From Ptiloglossa arizonensis (lineage: Eukaryota > Arthropoda > Insecta > Hymenoptera > Colletidae): 64,000 nucleotides of DNA. The first letter of the stretch is position 1, and every line of letters starts with the position of its first letter. Under the pieces are notes generated by a model, which was not told the origin of the DNA, ran no database searches, and saw nothing but the letters and a program-made list of their open reading frames with translations. The DNA lies in NCBI RefSeq assembly GCF_051014685.1, contig NC_135055.1, positions 19,208,001 through 19,272,000 on the forward strand. Reading direction: 5' to 3'. Shown here piece by piece: positions 46,065-59,001 of this stretch. The position numbers and the translations under genes are program-made.

Positions 46065-46966
46065 AGTCGTACCGCGGCGCGCAACCTGTTAGCGTCGTTT
46101 CCGTTGTGTTCCGTGCCGAGTCCGTTTCGCTTCAACTCTTTCGCACGATTTCTCCATTCAACTGCGTCACAGTAATTCCTTGGCACGCTCTACTCCGTCG
46201 TTGGCGTTTCTTGGTCCGCTATGAACCGATAAACCGTAGCTCGAGATCACCGGTAGGAAAAAACGGTTACCGATCGACACGGCAGGTCCGGGTTGACGAA
46301 CCCTTCGAAGAGGCGGACACTTCGGTTCCGTAAAAATGCAGCGTGCCTTCGGAACGTTCGGTTGACTCGCCACACGCGTACACACCGCCGGTTCTCGCGA
46401 ATCATAGTCGCCGAGCGATGCCGTGAATATCGAAGCGAAAGAGTAAACGGAGAGCGATCGTATCGTCGACCCGCGTTACGCCTCGAGCGAACGGAAGATC
46501 GATCGAGAGAACAGATCTCCGACGTAATCGAAACGAGGCGCACCGTTCGATCGACTGCCAAGGGGAATCGAGTTTCGAAGTTCGCGAGAACGACTCGAGT
46601 TCCAGCACGAGGTTAATCGTGTTCTATGAAGTTGCTCGCGATCGGCGGTGCAACGAACGACGGAATACGGGTGCACACGTATCCGGTGAATCGTGAATCG
46701 AGACAAGGTGTTGGGACAACGTGTGTAATTGATCGTTCTGTGCGAGGCCGGTGGTGTTCCGCGGTGAAGAATCGAGACACGGGAAGGAAAACACGGAGAT
46801 CGGGATCGAAGTTGTGCACGGTGTGGATGAGTGGTGTTCTCGGGCGATTTAGTTTATTTTGTGCTGGTAGAGGGAACCGGAAGCCGCTATATTGGAGAGG
46901 AAGCGGGAAAGCGGCGTGCCGCTATTTTGTGTACCGCGGCAGAGGCGATCATCGCAGCCAGAAAAT
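46065..46966 (+). promoter_or_regulatory. Probable promoter and first, largely untranslated exon of a gene extending rightwards
   Basis: ACTCAGTCGT at 46061-46070 matches the arthropod initiator TCAGT. About 900 bases of CpG-rich sequence follow and end at a strong donor, CCAGAAAAT-GTAAGT (46967). An ATG-started frame (46626, MKLLAIGGATNDG) is open up to this donor and would continue across the splice, so the exon may be partly coding. No continuing exon is recognised before 64000, so the first intron would be longer than 17 kb. Strand and donor are visible; transcription is inferred. Confidence 0.35.
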
Positions 46967-48080
46967 GTAAGTTTTTATCACGTTCGTCGCGTTCGTCGCG
47001 TTCGTAGCGCAACGAAACGTTTTCGTTCGCTCTCGTACGGATTTATTGTCGTCGTTCGAAAATAGAATCGATAGAATCCCGGTGTTCGTGGAACGATTCG
47101 GAACCCTGCTCGCGCGGAAGACGAATTACGATAACAATTTTCACGTCCGATACATTTATGGGAACACGAAAATTTACCGTTGGTGGTCGGTAACGCCGTA
47201 TGCGCGATGTCTCTGAATATCGTAACAAGTCGAAATTGTTTGTTATTGAACGAATCGCGAGTACGGTTGGCGCCAGAATCCAGAGCGCTTTCGTAATAAC
47301 GTTGCTCAAAATATTATTTCGGACGTCGTTGAAAACACGTCCTAGAAATCGTAAGACGAACGGCTCGCACGACGCGAGTTCTCGCGTCGCAGTAATAGCC
47401 CAACCGTGTCGCTACACGAGTCGAAAACTATCCCAATAAGTCGGCTTAACGTCGTCGAATTACCGATAGGTGAAGGTCGCTAGTGTCCATTGGACGCCGT
47501 TACCGTAACACAGTAGGTAATTCGTGCCGCTGCAACATTCTCGATATACCGACTTCCTAGTAATCGACTCGCAATAGCCATCTGCGAATCGTACACATCT
47601 ATTGCCCACCCGATGAACCCACAGCACCGTGTAAGACGTTAAAAGCGAGATTACTCTACATCTTTCCGTGTTTCGCATCCGAGCTGGTATTTACGAGATT
47701 TAAATTGCAAATTCGACGGTTTTCGACTGTATCAACGGTTCGTCGATGGATCGTTAAACCCACACGTCGTCCTTCCTTCCTCCACGCGAGGGACGGACGA
47801 TCGGATAAAGACGCGATTCGTTCGTACGGAGTCCTTTTCTTTTTTCTTCGTATTTCGTAATCGCGCGGAACGAGATTAAACCGGGCTCGTTTAACTCATC
47901 GAGGTACAGTTACCGAACCCGTGAAACGATACGAGCTAACTCAAGCTACGAAAATAGTTTAATTAGATATTTAATCGCAAGATGGAACGTCAACGGTCTC
48001 CCCGTGCGAATTTCTACAGAGTTATTGTAATTTTTCACGGTGGCTCGAAAATATCCGCGCGTATCGAGATATTGAAAAAT

Positions 48081-48478
48081 GTGGGACGTCTTCTTAACCC
48101 ACTATGCCCAAAAAGAGTTACGGTCCCCTCGGGGCCTATCCCTCCCCCGACACGCGTTGTTTTCACGGTTCGCGTCGACCGTACGAGCCAGACTCTTCGC
48201 GACTGACCTTTTCGCGAGCATCGTTCGCGATCGAGGAGAGCCTTTTCATCCTTTACCGGGTCTCTGAATCGTGCGGCGTCGGGCTATCTCCACGGGCTCC
48301 TTTTACACGCCGCCACCACCACCACCATCACCACCCAGCCGAGCCGTACTTTTAAAGCGGAATCTTAAAGCGGCAATTTGCACATAATTCATCTTTAATA
48401 CCGTCAAATCCAGCCGATAATTTCTCGCGTTACGCTCGTTTAACTCTTTGGGGTACGGTTGGTTAAGAGACGTCCCAC
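48081..48478. mobile_element. 398-bp element with ~38-bp imperfect terminal inverted repeats (MITE)
   Basis: The left arm 48081-48120 (GTGGGACGTCTTCTTAACC... ending AAGAGTTA) is complementary to the right arm 48441-48478 (TAACTCTTT... ending TTAAGAGACGTCCCAC). TTAA occurs at matching places in both arms (48094 and 48463), with CC following on the left and GG preceding on the right, so a TTAA-targeting element nested in an older palindrome is another reading. No transposase is present. A segment near 47885-47920 (GCTCGTTTAACTC, GAGGTACAGTT) resembles the right arm and may be a fragment of a second copy. Confidence 0.55.
48310..48335 (+). repeat. (CAC)n microsatellite
   Basis: CCACCACCACCACCATCACCACCC, a short trinucleotide run inside the 48081-48478 inverted-repeat element. 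Confidence 0.85.
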
Positions 48479-50311
48479 CTTTTTATTACCCCGGTATGCA
48501 CGGTGGGATATTTTTCAACCGTGAAGAATTAAAATAACTCCGTGCAAATTGCACGCCGGGATCGTTGATACTCCATCTCGTAATTGAATATCTAATTAAC
48601 CTATTTTTTCCATTTTATTTATTTTCCATCGTTTCACGCGTTTAACAACGGTGCCTCGAGGAATTAATCACCGTACACGTGTAACTCGACGAGCACGCGT
48701 TACTCGACCGGCGTCGAAAATTCAACGAACTCGCCGCGGTGTCGTGATTCTCTCCCAGAAGGATAAACTAGAAATTCGCAATTACGTTCGGACGTAATTT
48801 TCGATAAGTGGTCGCGTGGGTCGCGCGTTCCTGCCACCCACGTGATCCTCCAACTAACGAACCGTCCGAACCCTCTTCGTCCCCCCGTCGACGACCCATC
48901 GCGACTATAATTTCGTGAGAATTTTATCCGTCGGTTGGTGCACGCGTTCTTCCTCCTCCGTATTCGTATCGAGAGAATTCCTGAATCACCCGCTACTCCC
49001 ACCGACGTTGTTTCTGTTTACTCGGCGCGGAAAGTCTACGACAATATTTCGACGATCCTCCAGATGCACTTACGCGGTTCTCCGAATTATGAAAATTAAT
49101 TTCTTATCGTATATTCGTTGTTAATAGTTTCAATTTATCTTTTGTATTATTAATGTCCCGTTATCTCGCGATAAGAATTTCTAGGAACACGCGAATGAAG
49201 CGGTACGGTCGTCGAACGAAATTTTCCACGCGAAACGAAAAATCAATTGCGCGCAGTAGCTTCGTCGTTCGACCGTGAACAGAGTACCCCGAAAAATTGT
49301 ATCGAAAAAAAAAAAAAAAAAAACAAATTGACTCTTTACGCGCCCGCGAACTCTCGTACCGAGACGGTACGAGCGAATTGGGGAAGATTTCCTCGCGGTG
49401 CGCCGCGCGAATAGTTTGTTTGTTTTTTTTTCGTTCATCGCGGCGTTCAATTTTCGATAGAGAATCGGCGTTGCAACGTACGACGCGCAATCGTGCTTTC
49501 GTGGAAACGATAAAAATGATACGTCGTGGAGATTAGACGGTTGAACGTATCCGACGTTCGCTGCACCCGCGACGCTACTTCCTGTGGCTATCTGACGGCG
49601 GCGTACGCGTCCTGCGAGTTTTTCGAGAAAAAAAAAAGAAAAGAAAAGGGCAGGCCACTCCCGTTGGAGAGAAGCGTCGTGGAATTCGTGTATCCCCGAG
49701 TGGCCGTTACAACCGGAGAGAGAGAAGGCCTTTGTGCCTCGCGTACAATGTTATTGTATTCTCGGCACGTATAGGCAATGGGAGTTCGTTATTACGCCTA
49801 CTTCCGGTGGCCGGATCGTCGCGCGGACTCGCTTCGAGAGCTTTAACGCGCCGCCGCTTGAACGGATCCCCGCGAGTGCGCGCGCACAACTTTTCTCGCG
49901 ATCGAATCTTTCGACCATCGTTCGCGTCCGTTACCGATAAGGCCCCAACGAGCAACAAACGTCCATACGCAGCTCTTATCTACGCTTTTGTAACGGGATA
50001 ACCCTCTGCTACTCCGTTAATTGCGGAACGCGGTGCAATACGCGTATTACGGCGAAACAGGTACAACACCGGTTATCGTTACACCTTGACACGAAATAAA
50101 GGGAAAAAAAAAGAAAAGGAAAAAAAGAAAAGAAGAAAAATTACCACGGCCCGAAGGAGAACGATAAATATTCCGACAAATTGCCTTTTCCGAACAAGGC
50201 TTTCTAACGAAGAACGCGGTTTATCGACCGGCGAATTTATTCCTCGAAACTATCCACGCTCGGAGACTGCTTCGATTTTTCTCTCTTCGGATGGTTTCCG
50301 ACAGGGAGTGT

Positions 50312-51085
50312 AAATCGAGTTCTTCGAGTTCTCGTTTAGGTTAGGAACAGTGTTCGAAAACACGAATTGGGAAATTTTCCGATGTTAGATTGATGGTCCA
50401 AGCTTCTATCGATACATCCTGTATTTGAATATTTTGTAACAGGGAGGGTAAATCGAGTTCTTCGAGTTCTTCGAGTTCTTCTTTAGGAAGAGAAGTGGTC
50501 CATTTGAAAACGTGAATTACAATGTATTTCAATTTTAAATTGTTAGAACAATCTTCCATACTATATTTAAATATTTTGTAACAGGGAATATAAATCGAGT
50601 TCTTCGAGTTCTCGTTTAAGGTAGGAAGGTGTTCGAAAATACGAATTGGAAAATGTGCCAATGTTACATTAATGGTCCAAGCTTCTATCGATACATCCTG
50701 TATTTGAATATTTTCTAACGCGGAGGGTAAATCGAGTTCTTCGAGTTCTTCTTTGAGTAGAGAAGTGGTCCGTTCGAAAGCGCGAATTACAATGTATTTC
50801 AATCTTAAATTGTTGAAACAATCTTCCATACTATATTTAAATATTTTGTAACAGGGAGTGTAAATCGAGTTCTTCGAGTTCTTCTTCGGGAAGAGAAGTG
50901 GTCCATTCGAAAGCGCGAATTACAATGTATTTCTATTTCAAATTGTTGGAACAATCTTCCATACTATATTCGTATATTTTCCAACACGGAGCGCAAATCG
51001 AGTTCTCCGAATTGGAGAGGTGTCTACTTGAAAACACGAGTCGTGAGATATTTTTTTTATTAAATTGCTGGAACGTTTCCAGCCT
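50312..51085. repeat. Satellite-like array of ~135-bp monomers of two types
   Basis: Six monomers start with AAATCGAGTTCTTCGAGTTC at 50312, 50450, 50592, 50729, 50862 and 50995 (the last one decayed), with spacings of 138, 142, 137, 133 and 133. Type A (first and third) carries GGTCCAAGCTTCTATCGATAC. Type B (second, fourth, fifth, sixth) carries GAATTACAATGTATTTC or its remnant. The order is A-B-A-B-B-B, a higher-order dimer that later lost its rhythm. On the minus strand 50341-50829 is one open frame of 162 codons with repeated KEELEELDLPS and IQIQDVSIEAWTIN blocks. Confidence 0.9.
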
Positions 51086-53937
51086 CTGGTCGATACTTTG
51101 TGGCCGGGCGATTAATCACGCTACTCGCGAGCTTTGGAAACATTTTCGTGGCCCGAACGAGGGATGGTGAAAGTATAGGGGGAATCGGTGCGGTATCGTT
51201 CGTAAGCCGCGACTCGATACTCGAAAATACCGTAGAAGAACGCCAGCCCCGGCTGGAATTTTAGAACAGCTGCAGGCGCATACCTAAGCGATACCCGACC
51301 AGCCCCGGGTCTACAGAAAGACCGCTCGTAAACTCGAGCAGGATTCGCTCGACTCCGTTCGACTCGGATCGGTTCGGATCGGCTCGCTCGGCGTGCGCTA
51401 CGAACACGTCGGAAATAAAGTTTGCCGCTCGTCACATTTTACTTACCCGAGTACCATCTGTGTCCATCGTTTCCACGTCGCTGTAGGTGGTCGAGGAAAC
51501 ATCCTCCGGCTTTCGATTCGTCGAGAAACCACGCTTTCTTCGACCCTGGTCCCTCGGGTCTTTCTCGACCCGTCGCATCGTACCGCTTTTCTACGATCAA
51601 AGGTACAATTAAAGTTCACTCTCTTCCGATAACAATCGCAGAACTGTACAACAGGCTTACACAATAGCAATTTATAACGAATGCAACTAAATTCGATCGA
51701 TTTATTTACGCGATAACGGTATCCGGATACATCGTGCGCTTCTTTCGATCGAACTCGAAAGAATCGTACTTATTTTTCCACGATCGAGGTTAAATCTCCT
51801 CCGACGATAATAATGATTGCCCAATAATGATAATTTATCGTGTCGTAAAGTTCGAAACACGAGGTTACGTTCGGTTTTGCATTCGGAGACTTTGGCTTTA
51901 CGGTCGAACGTAAATATCGCACGGATTATTTTCGTAACGCGTGTCTACGCGAGCTTTTCCGTTTATCGTTGGCGCGTATCGGTAGTTTCTTTGCAACTTT
52001 TATCGCGATCGGTGCATAATTCGTTTAATCGAGGCTGGAGTATCGATAAAGCATCGGATAACGTTGTACGAATTCCACGTACGGCACGAGAGCTTTCTCG
52101 TGGACGTGTGGCCGGTCGTTGTAACAATCGTGCACGCAAGCTGTGCCCACGCGCGATTTTAACACGTTGAAACTCGACGATACGTCTGCCCGCGGACGTT
52201 GCTCGAACGCCTAATGTTTATTGGTCGGCGTAATACGAGCAGCTTTCAAAATATTTGATCCTCTCGGTCGAGCGATAAAGCCGTTCGGACGGTGTAATTT
52301 GTAGACGGAAAAAGGGATCGACCATATGGTCGTATGGACCGGCAACTCGAACCCGAAACCTTTCGTTTAACGAACAACCAAACGATCCAGTTGCCCGGGT
52401 GTCGATTCACCGATTTTTTCACCCAGATTCTGATATCGTAACGGGCCGTCACAGTGTTAATTGGACACTCGGGCCAAGTAGCCTAATTACCTTGTCCAGT
52501 CGCGAGGATACACCCTTCGCCCAACGGTATCTATAATTTATTACCACTGTTAACGAGACAGATACAACTGTTACAAGACACGAACACGAAGTGAACTGTA
52601 CACACAAACGACCAAAAATGAATAACATCGACGAGCAAACTTTGAGAATTTTCTCATTTTTCAACGTTAAGATCACCCGTTTCTTTCGTGGAAGCTGACG
52701 TTTGTAAAAAAAAGCGCAATCTCGAACACTCTAGAAGAAACGATTTAAGGAATATTTCCCCGAAAATGACCCACCGTGGAAACATTCTAAGCTGTTTGTC
52801 GCGTGTAAACTGGTACGATCGCTCATTGAAATTGGAATTTTTTGTTCCCAAGTGTACCGATCCACGATCCGCGATTCGAGCCGGTGAACAGCGTCGCGAC
52901 GTCGAACGCCGCCACCGTTACCAGGCCACGGTTCTTTCCCGGCGTAGGGTTCGTGGACGCGTACGCGTGTTCGGGGAAAGGAGAACGACCGAGACCCCTC
53001 GGTTGTCGCGAGATGAATTCGTCTGGGGTCTCCTCCGCTCGTCCTCGAACCCTCTCGACCCTCTTTACCTCCGGTGCTCGTCCGCGCGACGCGAGTTCCG
53101 TTTAACGCGATGCCACGCATATTAAAAAAGCTCCGCTCGGCCATCGACGCCGTGAACAACGCGTAGCCGAGGAATCTGAAATACCAGCCCGTTGGAGAAC
53201 CATCGAGGAAACGCCTCTCGACAACCGTTTCAAAAGTCTCGAACACCGAGGGGAACAACGCGCGCGGCCAATGCCGCGGATAGACTCCGAGATTTCGAGC
53301 CAAGCTCGGATCGAGCTCCCTTTCACCGTACCGTACGAAAATATCCTACTTCTCGAGCAAATTCGAGTTCCCCCGAAATTCCAAAAATTGCGAATTTGGC
53401 GCACGAAACGGTCCATCGACGAATTTTCACGGGTTTCTCCTCGTTTCGATCGAGGCACAGCAGTTTTTTCTATATGTATTCTTCATAGGGTGTTGTAAAT
53501 GGAATTTTTTTTCTTTTATGTAACAATCATTCTAAGAACATACTCTTGAATGTATCTTAGGTATCGAAATGAAACGTACACGCGAAAAGATTCCTACTTG
53601 CCAACTTCGTGCGAGAGAGAGTCCGAGTCAAGTTCGCACGGAATGAATTCCCAAAGACTCCGTTTCGGACCGCCCCCTTTTCAAGAGTCGAATAATCTAA
53701 AATTCTTCGCTGGATTAAATTCAACGGATTCCTCGTTACCAAGGTTTCTCGAGCTAACAAGATCCACGTCCGGATCGTTGGAACGGAAATATTCTCGATC
53801 GTGTTGGTTTTTTTTTTTTAAATTGTCCACCGTCCTCGATCGTTGCCCGATCCGATGCATCTGGTGCACTTGTTTGCGCGTAACTCGCTCGGGCGAATCC
53901 CCCGCCGGTACAATTACACGACGCTCTAATTACCCTG

Positions 53938-53992
53938 GTCATCGTCGTTGTCGTCGTCGTCGTCGTTGTCGACGTCGTTGTCAACGGCGGCT
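53938..53992 (+). repeat. (GTC)n trinucleotide repeat
   Basis: An interrupted run of GTCGTC and GTTGTC words. A related CGTCCTCGTCGTC run is at 59243-59283. Confidence 0.85.
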
Positions 53993-55059
53993 TAAAGCGT
54001 CGCCTTCGAGTCGCTGAAAGTAATTACCGCAACTGTGGCGCTTCCGATAGGATTATTCGATTATTCTGGCCGGAGGGAGCGATCGATCGAGCGATCGCGA
54101 TTCGAAAACAAGGAAATCGTATTCGGTGACGTAGGTTATCTGTCGTTGCGTTTGTTTGCTCGGCGATTAACGATGGAAAGGAAAGAGGGAAAAATGAACA
54201 CACGCGTACACACACATAATGTGCGTGTACGCGCAATGTTGCGTTTTGGTGCGCCGATCGTAGAGGGAAAGGTGGTTTCTGGCAAGCGCGACAATACCGA
54301 TCGACTAGACCGTTTCCTGGCGACGATAACCCTTCCCTCTGCCGGGATCGAATTATCGGTACCGGAGCGTCGGCTCGGCAGGATACAGGTTCTTTAAATG
54401 CAACCAAAGGCAATTAATTAGGGCCGGATGCGTTGATCGACCTCTGGGTAAGTTCGTCAGGGTTCGAGCGTTGGGGCTTGGCCCTTTCGTTGGTAGTTTC
54501 GAGTGTGTCCCTCTCCCGGTTAGCGGTTGTACGGTTCGTCGAAAGCGAAACGGAACACGCGTGCCCGATTCGCTCGAGTTTGTCGCCATCGACGAATTCT
54601 CCTTCGGCCTGAAAAACGAACGACCCGACGTAATTGTTCACCAGGGTAAGAAACCGAGTCCACGCCTTTCTCGTGCCCGCGGCTTTATAAATAAGCCTTT
54701 TTTTTTCTCTCCTTTTTTCGCAACCCTTCGCGTTTCGACCCGTTTCGTACGTGGAATAAAAGTATAACCTAGATAAATAAATATTAAAATAGAACGAGGT
54801 GACGCATCACGGTTGGGAACTTGGATGGATTCTCGTGCGCTCAGTCCACCGCGATTCGATTACGGTGGATCGACGATCGTTTGCGTACATTCGTGTACGT
54901 ATTTCTTTGGTTTTGATTCGCGTTCGATTCTTCGAGGCCAGTGTCTCGCGCGTGGACATTCTCGCGATGGTATCTTTCGATTTTTATTGCTTTTGCGCAG
55001 TTAAATATAGCCGATCTGTGTTCCGGTGGATGTCTACTAGATCTCGGCGCACCTAATCG

Positions 55060-55490
55060 AGAATCGAAGGACTTTGAGAATATTTTTCTATTCGATGGTT
55101 CTTTTAAAAATTTAAGTAATCCATGTGGAGATCTACCAGACCCTTGCGTGTCTATTCAAAAGTTAAAAACGTTCGTTGACTCGGTCTCGAGTTTACAAAA
55201 TATTCTTCCAGTCGATGGTACTTTTTTAATTCGCGCAATCGAGAACAGAAACGGAGGATTATTTTTGATCCCATTGGCACGATGGTCGAGTTATCCATTT
55301 TCTTCTGTGTTCTATTTAAAGTTAAAGACACTAGTTGACTCCGTTCCGAGTTTACAGAATATTCTTCCAGTCGATGGTACTTCTTTTAATTCGCGCGATA
55401 AATTATCAGCGCGATCGAGAACAAAAACGGAGTATTTTTGATCCCATTGGCACGATGGTCGAGTTATCCATTTTCTTCGTAGCGGGATTG
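55060..55490. repeat. ~170-bp tandem repeat, two clear copies and one decayed
   Basis: TTGATCCCATTGGCACGATGG occurs at about 55266 and 55440, and ATATTCTTCCAGTCGATGGTAC at about 55200 and 55360. A weaker earlier copy has ATTTTTCTATTCGATGGTTC near 55083. The period is 160-175 bp. Confidence 0.8.
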
Positions 55491-56049
55491 CGCATCGGCA
55501 GACCGCAGTAGGTGGCATACCGCGTTCTGTGCTCTTTGCCGTTGCATTGTTTATGCGTGAATGGGCTGTACACAAAGGGCGCGCAATACGAGCCCGCGTT
55601 CTCCCGTATATCTCACCTAGGAAGAAGACAACGAGTCGCGAAGAATGCGTCGATGTATCGCAGATGGTAGGGTGAAAAACGCTGTGGGGTGCGTATTATA
55701 ATCCGGAGGGTAGATTTCGAGACGCGGCTTTCGCATTTACGAGAAAGGAATCCGCGATCGGGGGACGAACTGAAATTGAAAGAAACCTTTCTTTTTTTTT
55801 CTTTTTTTCTTTCTCTCTCCACAAACGAGAAACCGTCTACGGAGGAAAATAATTTGAAAAAGTTCACAACGTTGAAAACTTTGGCGCGAAAAGTACCACG
55901 AACGTATCGAAACTCGTGTTTCAAACTTTCTCGTACAACGAGAGAGAACGTTTCGATCGTATCCAATTATCATAGCTACAATTATAAACAACAGTCGTGG
56001 AAAATTTCTTCGCATTGTCACGTACGTGTGAGACGTCCCAGTCGTTGTT

Positions 56050-56405
56050 CTTCGAAAATTAATTTCCCACGGGGGACATTATGCAAATAATTTTTCCACC
56101 CTCGGTACCGAACACCATTCGCGGAGTATCTTTCTATTCTATAATTCGCTCGTGAGATGCGCTCACTTCGAAAATTAATTTCCTACGGGTGACATCGTAC
56201 GTTACCAATAATCGTTCCACACTCGGTACCAAAAACCATTCGCGGAGTATTTTTCTATTATATAATTCGCTCGGGAGATGCTCTCACTTCGAAAATTAAT
56301 TTCCTACGAGTGACATCGTAAGTTACGAATAATCGTTCCACACTCGATACCGACAAACCGTTCGCGTAACATTTGTTTCTATCGCCATTCGCTCGCGAGA
56401 TACTT
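56050..56405. repeat. ~118-bp tandem repeat, three copies
   Basis: Copies begin with CTTCGAAAATTAATTTCC at 56050, 56166 and 56287 and share TTCCAC(A/C)CTCG.TACC, CCATTCGCGGAGTAT and TTCGCTCG.GAGAT. The third copy is the most diverged. Confidence 0.9.
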
Positions 56406-56919
56406 TAGTCGAGATAACACAACACCCTTTCACCGAAAAAGGATTTTTCCTCGAGAGAGTCAAGGATTCCTCAAGGCCGTTGGAGCGTGCACTCACCGAA
56501 CGGAGCCTGCGCGTATTCCATCGCCCGGATGGAAATGGTAGGTAGAATGTCCCTAGGTTTGTCTGTTCGGTTGCATACCCTGCGACAACGGGATTACCGT
56601 GTGTACCCGATTACGTTGACTCTGTCCTAGCCGGCTCGAACGTGTCTCGTTGGTAAGAATCGGCGAATATACTGTTACGGCGCAGCGTGTGGGCTAACTG
56701 TAAAAACATCATCCACCGTGGATGCGCGACGTTCAACCGCGAGTAAAGTTATCAACGGCGCGAACGTCACATGGCGTACGAGACCTCTTGCCGGGAACGT
56801 TCCCGCACCGTGAAAGATTCCACGGGACCATAAGTCGCGTGCACGCGCGACTAATTCCGAAGCCTCGGCGCGAAATCCGATCGACCGGTTTCGCGGGACG
56901 CGAACCACGGCTACAAATA

Positions 56920-57205
56920 GCGACAGATCGCCCGAAACACGGTCAAAGATCGAACGATCGACTTCTCGACACGCTTGAACCCGATTGTTCGGAAAACCGT
57001 GCGCGCAAACACGCGACAGATGTAGAAACACGGAGATCTTCAAAGCTCGAACGATCGACTTCTCGATACGCTTGAACCCGATTGTTCGGAAAACCGTGCG
57101 TGCAAACTCGCGACAGATCTCCCGAAACACGATCAAAGCTCGAACGATCGACTTCTCGATACGCTTGAACCCGATTATTCGGAAAACCGTGCACGCAAAA
57201 GCGAG
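56920..57205. repeat. ~95-bp tandem repeat, three copies
   Basis: CAAAG(A/C)TCGAACGATCGAC starts at 56944, 57041 and 57134. Each copy continues TTCTCGA(C/T)ACGCTTGAACC and TTCGGAAAACCGTGC. A partial lead-in (CGACAGATCGCCCGAAACAC) begins near 56920. Confidence 0.9.
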
Positions 57206-58029
57206 CGAAAATTTGCACCGTACAAACGAGAAAGATTCTATCGACGATGAATCTGCTCACAAGAGATTTAAATTATAATTTTTCACTCTGCGAACAACGG
57301 GACGAAAAGTTATTTATTTATCATCGGTGGGTCTTCCGCGATAGAAATTTCTGCCTATCGTTCGATCGCTCGTCGAAGATCCTGTAAGTCGATAACGTTT
57401 TCGACGGTCACCGTCGTAATTAGTCGCGCCGATGTTTTCTACCGGGTGGGTAATGAAAATTTCTTCGATGGTCGTTTCTCGGGGCCGATCGAAGGAACGC
57501 TAGGACTCTTCGCGTGTAAATTACCTGCGATCGTACGACCCAACGAAACGAGGGAACGGATGCTCGTTCGTGATCGTTCTCGAAGGTTTTCCCAGGCGGT
57601 AGGTAGTTGTCGTCGCGATGACCGCGGTTCGATGGGAATCGTTTTGGTTATAGAGAATGGTCGCGCGGCGTGCAAATGGGCGTGAATCGCGTTTCTACGA
57701 ACGAAGAAATTTCAATGAAAGAGTGGGAGGTAATTTTCCCGGTATCCTCAGGAAGAGAAAGGGTCTGGCGAACGGGAGGAGCGCGACGTCGAGTCGCCGA
57801 GACATCTGTTCGTTATTTGCGAGTCTTTCAACGGGGGATCTTTCTTCGTCTTTCGTAAATGGTCGTGTTTCGCGATCGTTTCCAGGGACGGTTCGGTCGC
57901 GTTTCTCGCTCGTTACGAAAGTAACAGTGGAAACGCGTTCGACTTGCGCTTTTACGGTGCCGCGTGCCACCGAACGAAATCTCCATTTGGCGGTTCAATG
58001 GACGAGGCTATCGGAAAATTGGGGTAGAC

Positions 58030-58700
58030 GTCTAGACGTGGTCGAAACGTGGTCAAAGCATTGACAAGGTATTGTCCACGTATAGTCGAAACATAGTCAA
58101 AATGTAGTCAAGGCATTGACAAAGCGTAGTCTAGACATTGTCAAAACATGGTCACAGCAATGACAAGGCATAGTTTAGATATAGTCAAAATATAGTCAAA
58201 GCATTGACAAGGCATAGTCTAGACATGGTTAAAGCATCAAGGCATAGACATAGTCAAAATATCGTCAAGGCATAGTCCAAACGTAGCAAAGTGTCATTGG
58301 GGCATAGTCTAGACAATGTCAAAGCATCGTCAAGGCATAGTCTAGACACAGTCGAAGCATCGTCAAGATATATTCCACACATAGCAAAATGTCGTTAAAG
58401 TCCAGTCGTAGCAAAGCACAGTCGAGGCATAGTCAATGCATACTCCAGGAATAGTCTAGACACACTCAAAGCATCGTCAATGCATAGTCTAGACACGGTC
58501 GAAGCATCGTCAAGATACATTCCACACGTAGCAAAGCGTCGTCAAAGTCTAGTCGCAGCGGAGCATAGTCGAGGCATAGTCGAAACACAGGCATAGTCAT
58601 CAAGACACACTAGAGACACGGTCGAGACCCAGCGGGGGCATCATCGAGACATCAAGACATCGTCGAGGCACGGTCGACGCCTAGACGAAGCAACGTCGAG
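58030..58700. repeat. Long minisatellite based on CATAGTC
   Basis: About 670 bases are built from short variants of GGCATAGTCTAGACA, CATAGTCAAAA, GCATTGACAAG and GCATCGTCAAG, with a basic step of about 12 bases and frequent larger groupings of 23-25. The array decays at both ends. No frame is protein-like. Confidence 0.9.
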
Positions 58701-58758
58701 CGTGTACACGCGTTCCCATATATCCCCGCGTTTCTTGCAAGCTCACTTTCCGTCGCTG

Positions 58759-58841
58759 GACAGTTTAGTCGTGCCGATAAAAAGCCATGGGCCCGTATAG
58801 GAGCCCGCATACCTGCTCGACCGCTCCTCGACTAAACTGTC
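58759..58841. other. 13-bp perfect inverted repeat enclosing 57 bases
   Basis: GACAGTTTAGTCG (58759-58771) and CGACTAAACTGTC (58829-58841). Inside, ATGGGCCCG and GAGCCCGCAT give a second, imperfect stem. The 83-base whole has the size of a small-RNA precursor, but mature arms and expression cannot be judged. Confidence 0.75.
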
Positions 58842-58940
58842 GCCCCGCAAAACCTCGATGGCAAGTTTCTAGCCCACGCGCCCGCGTTTCTTTTCGCGAA
58901 ACCGCCTCCGAGAGACGTTTATCGCGCGGTCGGTGAGCCG

Positions 58941-58941
58941 G

Positions 58942-58977
<36 letters not shown>

Positions 58978-59001
58978 TCACTCTGTCTCTCACTCTGTCT
59001 C
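58941..59001 (+). repeat. Compound (CT)n(CA)n microsatellite
   Basis: A TCTCTCTC run passes directly into a CACACA run of about 20 bases, then degenerate CTCTGTCT words. Confidence 0.95.

Noticed and set aside
54414..54655. Coding-looking segment with a donor (plus) or an acceptor (minus)
   Set aside because: Plus (DEFSFGLKNERPDVIVHQ) and minus (GEFVDGDKLERIGHACS) translations look equally good, and no partner exon supports either.
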